NCBI RefSeq assembly: GCF_018588885.1
Contig: NZ_JAFFIW010000012.1
Coordinates: 107,936 to 171,935 of the forward strand
From: Mesorhizobium sp. dw_380
Lineage (GTDB): Bacteria; Pseudomonadota; Alphaproteobacteria; Rhizobiales; Rhizobiaceae
Direction of reading: 5' to 3'
Length of the DNA stretch: 64,000 nt
A program made the position numbers and the translations under genes. Under the pieces are notes generated by a model. It was not told the DNA's origin. It worked only from the letters and a program-made list of their open reading frames with translations, and ran no database searches. Positions 27,085-35,020 of the stretch are shown here, piece by piece. Within the stretch, counting starts at the first letter, position 1, and every line of letters begins with the position of its first letter.

Positions 27085-27358
27085 CCGTACCTCCCCAGGA
27101 ACGATTTGCCGTCTTTGCAAACAGCCTATGCTGTTTTTTCCGGCGCTGTCTTCCCTGATTTTCGTCCGAGCCGGTCTCGTCTTGACGGAGATGCCCGGTG
27201 TCAGCCGATGGCATCGGCGGGGTCGCGAGCTGGGAATGCCGCCGCACGGCGCTCCTGCTTCGCGATACATGACGAAGTTGGGGATGCTCTGCCAATCCCG
27301 AATGTTTGTTGTGACGGCCGCCAAAGCGAAGGATGCAATCCTGGCTGCCCCAGGCGCC

Positions 27359-27475
27359 CTAGATCGGCAGGGCCACAAGCATGAGGCCTACGCCGCCGAA
27401 GATCAAAATGGCTGCCGCCAGGGCTTTTCGATGACGTTCGAAAGTCGTCGGAGCCCGCTCCCAGTTGTAACGCAT
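27359..27475 (-). CDS. Small single-span membrane protein (38 aa)
   Basis: This short frame begins at ATG 27475 behind GGGGAG seven bases upstream. It encodes a basic N-terminus (MRYNWERAPTTFERHRKA) and one hydrophobic helix (AAAILIFGGVGLMLVALP, residues 20-37). The layout, positive side in the cytoplasm and one span, is typical of bacterial small membrane proteins. It lies about 275 bases upstream of prpE on the same strand. No function is known. Confidence 0.55.
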   Translation of the reverse strand: MRYNWERAPTTFERHRKALAAAILIFGGVGLMLVALPI

Positions 27476-27747
27476 ACTCTATCTCCCCAAAACCCGTGGA
27501 GTCCTTACCTTACTCAGGGGAAGAAAAGCAACTGCCCGTCCGGTCAACACACTTGCCCGTGGCGTTATGTCGACGACTATTTCTGGGATGATTTTCGATT
27601 GGAAACAGGTCGCGGCGCATTCTGCGATCGGCAGGATTCCGTCGCAAACGCAAAGCAGCATGGGCTATCTCCCCCGGCCGGCCGATAGACAGCGCCGCAC
27701 AGCCGCGCTATCTCATTTCGGGGTTTGCAGGCTTGGTGGGGTTCGTG
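27476..27747. other. Intergenic region, no precursor found
   Basis: This 272-base divergent stretch separates the small membrane protein from the second lasso module. Both strands were read for a short frame with YxxP, a Thr at the penultimate leader position and a Gly-start core. None was found. Confidence 0.4.
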
Positions 27748-28032
27748 ATGGAAATTGTTTCTGGAACGGTTTTGCGGTTGGCGGACGACGCCTCGGTCCA
27801 GCATGTCGGCGACGGTGCCGTCGTGCTTCTGGCGCGCAGCGGCCAGCTTTATACATGCAACGGCACGACCGAAGCCTTTCTCGAGAAGGTCGATGGTGCG
27901 CGCAGCCTCGACCAGATCGTCGGCCTGCTTTGCGCGGAGTTCGAGGTCGACAAGGGTACGCTCGACGAGGATATGGCGGCACTGGCCACCGATCTCGTCT
28001 CGGAAGGTATCCTCGCCGCCCCAGCTCCTTGA
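27748..28032 (+). CDS. PqqD-family RRE protein (second copy)
   Basis: This 94-residue protein has the PqqD pattern: LRLADDASVQHVGDGAVVLLARSGQLYTCNGT, TEAFLEKVDGARSLDQIVGLL, then EDMAALATDLVSEGIL. It should bind a ribosomal-peptide leader through its beta-strand/helix groove. The next gene, 18 bases on, encodes a B2-type peptidase, the usual partner. It differs strongly from the first RRE protein, so the two may read different leaders. The ATG at 27748 is preferred over in-frame TTG or GTG codons just upstream. Confidence 0.82.
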   Translation: MEIVSGTVLRLADDASVQHVGDGAVVLLARSGQLYTCNGTTEAFLEKVDGARSLDQIVGLLCAEFEVDKGTLDEDMAALATDLVSEGILAAPAP

Positions 28033-28050
28033 TGGCTGAGGTACCGCTTG

Positions 28051-28485
28051 ATGCCTGACGGTCCGCTCCTGCGCGCTTTGTTTCGCTGCCATCTCTGGGC
28101 AAGCGCCCGGCTGATGCCGGCCCTTATTGCCAAGCGCAGCTTCGAGGAGGTGCTGAAATGGGCGCCGCTCGCCTCGTCGACCCTTTATCGTGGCCTGCCC
28201 GCCGCCTACATTGTCGCTCGCGTCAACCGCACCGTGCGCCATCCCTGGCTGATGCGCGACCGCAGATGCCTGCGCGAAGGCCTGCTCGGCCATCGCTTCC
28301 TGCGCCTTGCCGGCTTCGATCCGGAGCTGCGTTTCGGCGTCGATCCGAAATCGCTGCAGACACCGCGCGTCTCGGCGCATTGCTGGGTCTGCCTCGACGG
28401 CAGGCCGGTGGTCAGTGACCGCCTTCCCGGCATGGTGGAGATCTATCGCCACCATGCCGATGCCATAAAGGTGCGCCCCGCTTGA
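28051..28485 (+). CDS. Lasso B2-type transglutaminase-like peptidase
   Basis: The 144-residue protein has RDRRCLREGLLGHRFLRLAG, with the catalytic Cys, FDPELRFGV and SAHCWVCLDGRPV, where His and Asp complete the triad. This is the B2 fold (PF13471) that removes the leader from lasso precursors. Two amphipathic or hydrophobic helices precede the Cys. The gene is placed directly after an RRE gene and its TGA overlaps the TTG start of the kinase-like gene. No precursor or asparagine-synthetase-like cyclase is next to it, so it may act on a precursor encoded elsewhere. Confidence 0.85.
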   Translation: MPDGPLLRALFRCHLWASARLMPALIAKRSFEEVLKWAPLASSTLYRGLPAAYIVARVNRTVRHPWLMRDRRCLREGLLGHRFLRLAGFDPELRFGVDPKSLQTPRVSAHCWVCLDGRPVVSDRLPGMVEIYRHHADAIKVRPA

Positions 28486-29468
28486 CCAGGCCTTCAGCAT
28501 GCTATGGCCTCAACGGCCAGATCCTCGGCATAGCGGCCGAGCGGCCCGAGCTGTGGCAGGACTTCGACAGGATGCTGGGCATCCTGCGCATCGAAGATCC
28601 CGTCGATCCGGGCTTTCGCCTCGATATTGCCGAGGCGGACGTCCTGGACGAGGCACCCGGCGGATCGCTCGTCTTCGATGGCGAGATACCGGAGGATGGC
28701 CACTGCCGGATGATCGCGGATGGCGGCACTGTCCACCTCGTATTTCCCGGACGCCAGACCGTTGCGATCAATGACGAGGAAGGTTGGGCCGAACTCCGGG
28801 TTCGCCCTGGTGCGAAAGCCGCCTGGACGCCATCGATGCTGGTTCTGGACGCCGCACTCGACGCCGGCGGCCAGCATATGCTGCACACGGCCGGCCTGAC
28901 GCTGCCTGGCCGCGATGCCGTCGTGCTGATCCATGCGCCGAGCGGCACCGGCAAGACCACGACGTCGCTGGCGCTGGCAATGCAAGGCTTCGGCCTCTGC
29001 TCCGACGACGCCATGATCCTGGACGTCGCTGCGGCCAGGCCGATGGCCTGGGGTTTGCCGCGCCACGTCAAGATCCACCAGAAGACCGCCGAGATGATCC
29101 CGCAGGTGGCGCCATGCCTTGGCACCTCCTGGGATCGCAACGGCGAACAGGCCGTTTCGCTGGAGCGATTGAGCGAGATCGTACGGATCGAAAGTCCCGT
29201 CGCCAGGCCGGTCGCAGCACTCCTGCATTTGGCGCGCTCGGCCGACAGCCAGACACAGCTCGTACCGATGGCCCGGACCGACGCGATGGTGGCGCTGGCG
29301 ATGGACAATGTCCGCACCGGCATGACCGGCCTGCTGCCGCTGCAGAAGCGCCGGCTGGCGACGATCGGCAAGCTGGTCTCGTCAGTGCCGACCTTCATGC
29401 TGGAGGTCGGCGCGCGTCCCGCCGACGCGGCGGCGCTGATCATCGCCACGCCGACGAAGCAAGACTGA
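28482..29468 (+). CDS. HPr-kinase-like protein of lasso type
   Basis: The 328-residue protein has the P-loop APSGTGKTTT near 152-161, and CSDDAMIL near 175, the acidic pair that acts as general base and metal ligand in HPr kinase. It lacks the N-terminal domain of true HprK. Homologues in paeninodin and related clusters phosphorylate the C-terminal Ser of the lasso precursor. The start is a TTG whose last two bases belong to the B2 stop (TTGA), a coupling overlap; no ATG is possible in frame. The precursor at 549-701 ends in Ser and could be its substrate. Confidence 0.8.
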   Translation: MTRPSACYGLNGQILGIAAERPELWQDFDRMLGILRIEDPVDPGFRLDIAEADVLDEAPGGSLVFDGEIPEDGHCRMIADGGTVHLVFPGRQTVAINDEEGWAELRVRPGAKAAWTPSMLVLDAALDAGGQHMLHTAGLTLPGRDAVVLIHAPSGTGKTTTSLALAMQGFGLCSDDAMILDVAAARPMAWGLPRHVKIHQKTAEMIPQVAPCLGTSWDRNGEQAVSLERLSEIVRIESPVARPVAALLHLARSADSQTQLVPMARTDAMVALAMDNVRTGMTGLLPLQKRRLATIGKLVSSVPTFMLEVGARPADAAALIIATPTKQD

Positions 29469-29477
29469 GCCGGAGGT

Positions 29478-30500
29478 TCAGGCTGCGGAAGGCCTGGCCT
29501 TCGCCAGCCGCTGGATCCAGCGGAAGGCATCGCGGCGCAGGCGCGAGCCGATCTTGTCCCTGGAATTGACCCTGAGCAGCGTGTTCGTCGTAATCAGCCG
29601 CTTGGCCAGCCGTATCGAGAGGCCGGGCTTGATGCGACGGGCGAGCTCAAGCGCGCCGCTCTCACCGAACAGCTCGCCGGTCACGTTGAGCACGATCGCC
29701 AGTTCGAGCTCGATGCCGGTCATGTGCGCCGCCTCGAGCAGGCGGCTTTCCGCTTCCGGCGATTGCAGCGCCCGCACGCCTTGCAGCACGTCGACGCAAA
29801 GCTGCAGCCGATGGAATTTGTGGCCGCCGGCGGCATGCACGATGGCGATGGTCAAAAGCGCTGCCGGTGTGTCCGTCGCCTCGCCGTCGATGATGCCCAA
29901 TTCGCGAAACCCCAGCGACAGGCGCCGCCGCATGCCGGTGTCGTGCACCAGGTCGCCATGCAGTTCGACCAGCAGGCTCGAATTCTCCTTTTCCAGCCAT
30001 TTGAACTCCTGCAGCCGGTAGGATTCGGCTTCGTTGCTGCCAAGCTCGAAGCCGCATGCCGCGATCACCTGGTTTGCCCGCGCAAGGTTGACGGGTTCGA
30101 CGAGGATGTCGATGTCGGTGAACGGCCGGTCGGATACGTTGCGATAGAGCTTCCGCGCGAAGATCGGTCCCTTGACGATCCGCGCCGGAATGCCTTGCGT
30201 CGCCATCCCCTTCATGATGCGGTCGCCATGATACTGCAGCAGCATCGACTGGCCGGTGGCCATCGTCGCCTTTTGGCGCAGGTCGTCGAGCTTCTCCCGC
30301 AAGCTGGCGTCCGGCGGCAAATGCGCGTCGCCGCGCTCTTGCAGCTTGCGCAGCATGATAGGCAGGATGCCGTGGAATTCAGCATTGTCGAGCAACGCCG
30401 ACAGGGCCTTTGCCGACAAATTATCCTCGACTGCCGCGGCCTCTGGATCGGCGAAGCGCAGCAGCAGTCTTTCTTCGGCGGAGTTGAGGAATGGCAGCAT
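29478..30500 (-). CDS. Nucleotidyltransferase-family protein (second copy)
   Basis: The 340-residue protein has RIVKGPIFARKLYRNVSDRPFTDIDILVE near 106-135, the Lys and DxD motifs of the PF14907 family, and LVELHGDLVHD later. It is convergent with the kinase-like gene, nine bases apart. In pseudomycoidin-type clusters a member of this family acts after the lasso kinase. Here the same pair lies side by side but on opposite strands. The ATG at 30500 is preferred to a GTG at 30518. Confidence 0.75.
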   Translation of the reverse strand: MLPFLNSAEERLLLRFADPEAAAVEDNLSAKALSALLDNAEFHGILPIMLRKLQERGDAHLPPDASLREKLDDLRQKATMATGQSMLLQYHGDRIMKGMATQGIPARIVKGPIFARKLYRNVSDRPFTDIDILVEPVNLARANQVIAACGFELGSNEAESYRLQEFKWLEKENSSLLVELHGDLVHDTGMRRRLSLGFRELGIIDGEATDTPAALLTIAIVHAAGGHKFHRLQLCVDVLQGVRALQSPEAESRLLEAAHMTGIELELAIVLNVTGELFGESGALELARRIKPGLSIRLAKRLITTNTLLRVNSRDKIGSRLRRDAFRWIQRLAKARPSAA

Positions 30501-30566
30501 CAGCCCTGGGCAAGTCACTAAGTGGATGCCCAGGATGGTTGCAGAAAAGCGTTGTGGAAGCCAGCC

Positions 30567-31553
30567 TTACATGCCCCAGCGCAGTGCTGCCGTGTGGACA
30601 GGCGCGTCCCACCAGCCGGTCATCTCGTCATCGAGCATGGTCAGCGTGATCGAGCAGCCGGCCATGTCGAGCGAGGTGACATAGGTGCCGACCAGCGAGC
30701 GGGCTATCGTCACGCCGCGCTTCTCGAAAATTTTGCGCGCGCTGTTGTACATCAGATAGAGCTCCATCAGCGGCGTGCCGCCGAAGCCGTTGACGAACAG
30801 CAGGGCCGGGCCCGCTGCCCTGCCGCCGAGATCGCCTGATATCGCGGCACAAATCTCCTCGGCGATCGCGTCGGCGCTTTTCAAAGCGTCGCGGCGGCGG
30901 CCGGGTTCGCCGTGGATGCCGACGCCGAATTCCATCTCGCTGTCGCCGATGTCGAAGGTTGGCTTGCCGGCGGCCGGAACCGTGCCGCTGGTCAGCGCCA
31001 CGCCCATCGAGCGGGTGGCGGCATTGACGCGGTCGCCCAGCGTCTTCAACACCGGCAGCGCCAGGCCATGCTCGGCCGCCGCGCCAACGATCTTTTCCAC
31101 CACCAGCGTGCCGGCGACGCCGCGCCGGCCGGTCGTATAGGATGAATTCTCGACGGCGACGTCGTCATTGGTCACCACTTGCAGGATGCCCTCCGACATT
31201 TCGGCCGCCATGTCGAAATTCATCACGTCGCCCTCGTAATTCTTGACGATGAACAGGCAGCCGGCACCGGTGTCGACGGCCTGCGCCGCCGCCAGCATCT
31301 GGTCCGGCGTCGGGGAGGTGAACACCTGGCCGGGGCAGGCGGCATCCAGCATGCCATGGCCGACAAAGCCGCCATGCAGCGGCTCGTGGCCGGAGCCTCC
31401 GCCCGAGATCAGCGCCACCTTGCCCGGCTGCAAGGTCTTGCGGCGGATGAACTTGTGCTCGTCACCAAGCACCAGGATATCGGCATGGGCGGCCGCGAAC
31501 CCGTCGAGGCTCTCGGTCAGCACCGTGTCCACCGCGTTCATAAATTTCTTCAT
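30567..31553 (-). CDS. dhaK: Dihydroxyacetone kinase subunit DhaK
   Basis: The 328-residue protein has LISGGGSGHEPLHGGFVGHGML (48-69), the phosphate and substrate loop, and GIHGEPG with His214, the residue that binds dihydroxyacetone as a hemiaminal. It is the substrate-binding subunit of PTS-type dihydroxyacetone kinase, which takes phosphate from ADP held on DhaL. It is the last gene of a leftward operon and is preceded by a small conserved gene. The same operon encodes a single-chain kinase, so two phosphorylation routes are present. Confidence 0.92.
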   Translation of the reverse strand: MKKFMNAVDTVLTESLDGFAAAHADILVLGDEHKFIRRKTLQPGKVALISGGGSGHEPLHGGFVGHGMLDAACPGQVFTSPTPDQMLAAAQAVDTGAGCLFIVKNYEGDVMNFDMAAEMSEGILQVVTNDDVAVENSSYTTGRRGVAGTLVVEKIVGAAAEHGLALPVLKTLGDRVNAATRSMGVALTSGTVPAAGKPTFDIGDSEMEFGVGIHGEPGRRRDALKSADAIAEEICAAISGDLGGRAAGPALLFVNGFGGTPLMELYLMYNSARKIFEKRGVTIARSLVGTYVTSLDMAGCSITLTMLDDEMTGWWDAPVHTAALRWGM

Positions 31554-31585
31554 GGCGTCCTCCCAAACAGCCCGGCAAGAGATGG

Positions 31586-32011
31586 TCAGCCGCCACCCTT
31601 GCCGGCGATGCTGGTGATCTTCTGGATGAATTCGTTGATCGCCCGGTCGAGCGCTGCATTCTGCTTGTCGTCGCCGAAATCGGGCACGACAAGCGAAACA
31701 TGCCGCGTCTTGCGCATGCCTGCCGCGATCGACATCTTTCCGGGATGGGCCTGATGGTAGGCGGCGAGGAACTGATCCCGCTCGGCCGGGCTGAAATGGC
31801 AGACGGAAAAAATCGAAGGCAGATGTTTCGAGGGGATAGGGATCGAATAGGTCGGGCTGGAGATCTGCGTGACGAAGCTGCGGTGCTTGCCAAGCGCGTC
31901 GGCAAGGCGCTGGCGCATGCCGGACGGGCGTTGGTCGATGACCTGCGACAGGATCGTCTTGTAGGCGCGGATCGCCTCTTCGGAGCCGGGTTCGGGTTTG
32001 ATGTCAACCAT
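31586..32011 (-). CDS. Conserved protein, possible DNA-binding, in dha operon
   Basis: The 141-residue protein starts MVDIKPEPGSEEAIRAYKTI. Residues 20-62 (ILSQVIDQRPSGMRQRLADALGKHRSFVTQISSP) could form a helix-turn-helix: the phrase RLADALGKHRSFVTQI reads like the two helices of a XRE-type motif. The C-terminal part is predicted helical with no catalytic motif. It lies between enzyme I and dhaK, 12 bases from the former. A regulatory role is inferred; it might also be structural. The ATG at 32011 is chosen. Confidence 0.55.
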   Translation of the reverse strand: MVDIKPEPGSEEAIRAYKTILSQVIDQRPSGMRQRLADALGKHRSFVTQISSPTYSIPIPSKHLPSIFSVCHFSPAERDQFLAAYHQAHPGKMSIAAGMRKTRHVSLVVPDFGDDKQNAALDRAINEFIQKITSIAGKGGG

Positions 32012-32022
32012 GCCAGCCGCGC

Positions 32023-33606
32023 CTAGATCGAAACGTCTGATATGGCCGCCTTGGCCATTGCGAGTTGCGCCGGTGCGACGGAAAGGTCGCGCAGGCCAGC
32101 CTCGATCAGCGCCGGGATCGAGGCGGGATCGCCACCGGCATCGCCGCACAGGCTGACAGGAATCCCGTTTTCCCGTCCGAAGGCCGTGACCGAGCCGATC
32201 AGCCGCAGCACCGCGGGATGGCGGACCGAATTGAGGTGTGCGACCGCGGCATTGTCGCGCGCCGCCGCCATCACATACTGCGTCAGGTCGTTGGAGCCGA
32301 TCGAGAAGAAGGCGACGCCGGCGAACGCCTCCGGCGCGATCGCCACCGACGGCACCTCGACCATGATGCCGAGCGGCGGCATCTGTTGTGCTGCGCCGCG
32401 CGCGGCAAGTTCTGCCTGTTCTTCGGCGAACAAGGAGGCTGCCCGTTCATACTCTTCGGCCATGGCGATCATCGGAAACATGACCCTGAGATTGCCGTGT
32501 GGCGCGGCGCGCAGCAATGCCCTGATCTGTACGCGAAAAATGTCGAGCCGGGCCAGCGACAGCCTGATCCCGCGCAGCCCGAGGAACGGATTGCCCTCCT
32601 CGACGGTGAAGCCCGGCACCGGCTTGTCGCCGCCGGCATCGACGGTGCGGATCGTCACCGGCTTTTCAGCGGCCCACTCCAGCACCTTGCGGTAGGCGCG
32701 ATACTGCGTCTCCTCATCCGGCAATGTCTTGCCGAACAGGAATTCGGTCCGCATCAGCCCGACACCGTCGCAGGTCGCGATGTCGATGGCGTCGACATCT
32801 GAGGGGTCGGCGATATTGACCTGCACGCGCACCGCAGTGCCGGCCCTGGTCACCGCCGGCCGCGCCAGGAAAGTCCGCGCCTTGCCCTGGCGGGCCGCGA
32901 AGGAAGCGGCCGACTGCCGGAACGAGCCGATCTCCGCCGGCGAGGGCGCCAGGACGATACTGCCGTGCTCGGCGTCGAGGAGTGCCATGCCGGCAAGTTT
33001 GGCGGGCGGTTCGCGCAGGCCCACGATCATCGGCACGCCGCGCGAGCGCGCCAGCATGGCGACATGACTGGCGGTGCTGCCCGCCTTCAGCGCGATGCCG
33101 CCGCCATGACTCCAGTCGGTTTCGAGAAAGCGCGTCGGCGCGATGTCCTCGCCGCAGAGGATGGCACCGGACGGTGCGGCGGGGTCATCATCCTCGGTCA
33201 GAGCGCGCAGCACCTGGTCCCTGATATCGCGCAGGTCCGTTGCGCGGGCGCGGAAATAATCCTGGTCCGAGGCCTCGTAGCCGGCGATCTCGGCATCGAG
33301 TGCCTGCCGCCAAGCCGCGTCGGCGGTCCGTCCGGATGCGATCGACGCGAAGGCCGGTCCGCTCAGCGCGTCGTCTTCCAGCATGGCGATGTGGAATTCG
33401 AGTATGCCGGCGGCGTCGCTGTCGGCGGTTTCGACTATTGTCGCAAGTCGGCTTACCGCCTTGCCGATCGCGGCTTCCAGCGATGTCTTTTCTTCCGCTG
33501 CGGTGGCTTTGCCTGCGTAGACGGCCGGCGGCCGGTCGAGGTCGAACAGCGGCCCTTCGGCATAGCCGGCCGAGGCCGGAACACCCTCAATCCGCATGGC
33601 CCGCAT
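32023..33606 (-). CDS. PTS enzyme I-type phosphotransferase of the dha system
   Basis: The 527-residue protein is a full enzyme I: His181 in KAGSTASHVAMLARSRGVP is the phosphorylated residue, and the PEP-binding half has MRTEFLFGK, GIRLSL and a C-terminal SLCGDAGGD with the catalytic Cys. It should take phosphate from PEP and pass it to the HPr encoded 32 bases upstream. Start codons at 33606 and 33597 both precede the conserved MRIEGVPAS. In E. coli only part of enzyme I is fused within DhaM; here it is a separate, complete enzyme. Confidence 0.88.
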   Translation of the reverse strand: MRAMRIEGVPASAGYAEGPLFDLDRPPAVYAGKATAAEEKTSLEAAIGKAVSRLATIVETADSDAAGILEFHIAMLEDDALSGPAFASIASGRTADAAWRQALDAEIAGYEASDQDYFRARATDLRDIRDQVLRALTEDDDPAAPSGAILCGEDIAPTRFLETDWSHGGGIALKAGSTASHVAMLARSRGVPMIVGLREPPAKLAGMALLDAEHGSIVLAPSPAEIGSFRQSAASFAARQGKARTFLARPAVTRAGTAVRVQVNIADPSDVDAIDIATCDGVGLMRTEFLFGKTLPDEETQYRAYRKVLEWAAEKPVTIRTVDAGGDKPVPGFTVEEGNPFLGLRGIRLSLARLDIFRVQIRALLRAAPHGNLRVMFPMIAMAEEYERAASLFAEEQAELAARGAAQQMPPLGIMVEVPSVAIAPEAFAGVAFFSIGSNDLTQYVMAAARDNAAVAHLNSVRHPAVLRLIGSVTAFGRENGIPVSLCGDAGGDPASIPALIEAGLRDLSVAPAQLAMAKAAISDVSI

Positions 33607-33638
33607 TCCCCGCGGGCTGGCGAAAGCGGGCGCCAGCC

Positions 33639-33941
33639 TCAAGCCGACCGGACATGACCGGCATTCTCGTCGAAATCACGCCGCACCAATTCGATCAGCG
33701 CGCGGATAGCGTCATTGGCGTCATCACCCCGGGCCCTGATATGCAGTACCGTTCCCTTTGGCGCCTTGGCCGCCATCACCTTGACGATGCTCTTGGCGTC
33801 GAACCATGGGCCATTGGCGGCAAGTGCTATTTCCACGTCGGCGGCAAAGGTCTTGGCCAGCTTGGTGAACTTCACCGAAGGACGCGCATGCAGGCCCACA
33901 TCGTGGGTGATCAGGACGGTCGCTTCGGCGGCTGCGGACAT
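33639..33941 (-). CDS. HPr-like phosphocarrier of the dha system
   Basis: The 100-residue protein carries GLHARPSVKFTKLAKTF (16-32), the HPr active site with His18, followed by KSIVKVMAAKAPKGT. It should pass phosphate from enzyme I to the DhaM EIIA protein. A GTG at 33959, directly after the DhaM stop, would lengthen it by six residues and couple translation. The regulatory serine of HPr proteins (Ser46 in E. coli) is matched by the Ser in KSIVKV. Confidence 0.88.
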   Translation of the reverse strand: MSAAAEATVLITHDVGLHARPSVKFTKLAKTFAADVEIALAANGPWFDAKSIVKVMAAKAPKGTVLHIRARGDDANDAIRALIELVRRDFDENAGHVRSA

Positions 33942-33959
33942 TCTAGAAATCCCGTTCAC

Positions 33960-34349
33960 TCACGACGGCGACAATTCGTGCGCCGTCGCCACCACTTCTT
34001 TCAGCGATGCGCCGCCGGATGCCTCGGTCGCCGCCATCACCGCGCCCTCGACGATCGGCGCGTTGCAGACGATGATCTTCTGCGCACGCGGTTCGCCGAT
34101 CATCTCCACCGCCATTTCCGAATTGGTCTCGGCGCCGCCGAGATCGACAAGGATGGCGACACCGGCTTCCGACCAGGCTTTTTCGATGGCGCCCATGATC
34201 GCTTCGACACTGGTGCCGAGCCCGCCATGGCCGTTTCCGCCGCACCACGCAAGCGGCACTTCGTCGCCCACCATCTGCCGTACCATGTCGGCCGTGCCCT
34301 CCGCGACCAGCGGCGAATGCGACACGATCACGATCCCGACATTGCTCAT
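33960..34349 (-). CDS. dhaM: DhaM EIIA-Man-type phosphocarrier
   Basis: The 129-residue protein begins MSNVGIVIVSHSPLVAEGTA. His11 is the phosphorylated residue of the mannose-type EIIA fold, and GGNGHGGLGTS matches the second conserved loop. It accepts phosphate from HPr and recharges ADP on DhaL. Unlike E. coli DhaM it has no fused HPr or enzyme I part. Its ATG overlaps the dhaL stop by four bases. Confidence 0.88.
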   Translation of the reverse strand: MSNVGIVIVSHSPLVAEGTADMVRQMVGDEVPLAWCGGNGHGGLGTSVEAIMGAIEKAWSEAGVAILVDLGGAETNSEMAVEMIGEPRAQKIIVCNAPIVEGAVMAATEASGGASLKEVVATAHELSPS

Positions 34350-35017
34350 GCGTCTTCCCCGATCGCTTGCGCCACTGTGCGCACCAGCAGCGCGGTCGAG
34401 CGCGCGCCGGCATCCATGTGGCCGATCGACCGGTCGCCAAGGAACGAGGCGCGGCCGCGCAGCGCCTTCATCGGCACGGTCGCCTTGGCGGCGGCGTCCG
34501 CGATGTCGGCGATCTCCGCCGCCGTCTTCTCCCCGGCCAAGGCGTCGTGCACCGGCTGCAGCACATCGAGCATGGTTTTCTGGCCAACTTGCGACTTGCC
34601 GCGCGCGGCGACCGCCTCGATCGCCTTGCCGAAGGCAGCCGTGAGGTTGGCGCGATCGGGCTCCGCCGAAATCTCCTTGCCGAGCGCCATGAACAATGTG
34701 CCGAACAGCGGGCCCGATGCACCGCCCACAGTCATCACCAGCTTGGTGCCGATCGCCTTCAGGGCCTCGGGCAGCGGCTTTGCGGCGAACAGATCAGCCT
34801 CGGCCCGCACGGCCTCAAAGCCGCGCTTCATGTTCAGCCCATGATCGCCGTCGCCGATCGCCTGGTCGAGCGCCGTCAATTCCTCGGCGTGAGCGGCAAT
34901 CGCATCCGCCGCGGCCGCGATCAGCCTGGCAAGGTTCAACGCCGCCATTTCGCCAAAATTCCCGGTTTCCACCTTGCCGGCAGTAGCGAAAGAACGGTCA
35001 TTCGGCAACGGGTGCAT
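34346..35017 (-). CDS. dhaL: Dihydroxyacetone kinase subunit DhaL
   Basis: The 223-residue helical protein has LDQAIGDGDHGLNMKRGF near 49-66, the metal-ADP site, and GGASGPLFGTLF and MKALRGRASFLGDRSIGHMDAGA near the end. It holds ADP as a fixed cofactor and moves phosphate from DhaM to dihydroxyacetone on DhaK. The ATG at 35017 is four bases after the stop of the single-chain kinase; Met24 is an alternative that matches shorter DhaL proteins. Confidence 0.9.
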   Translation of the reverse strand: MHPLPNDRSFATAGKVETGNFGEMAALNLARLIAAAADAIAAHAEELTALDQAIGDGDHGLNMKRGFEAVRAEADLFAAKPLPEALKAIGTKLVMTVGGASGPLFGTLFMALGKEISAEPDRANLTAAFGKAIEAVAARGKSQVGQKTMLDVLQPVHDALAGEKTAAEIADIADAAAKATVPMKALRGRASFLGDRSIGHMDAGARSTALLVRTVAQAIGEDA

Positions 35018-35020
35018 GCG

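Noticed and set aside
27476..27747. Possible second lasso precursor next to the B1-B2-kinase genes
   Set aside because: Short frames on both strands were read and none has YxxP, a penultimate Thr and an acidic residue at core position 7, 8 or 9.
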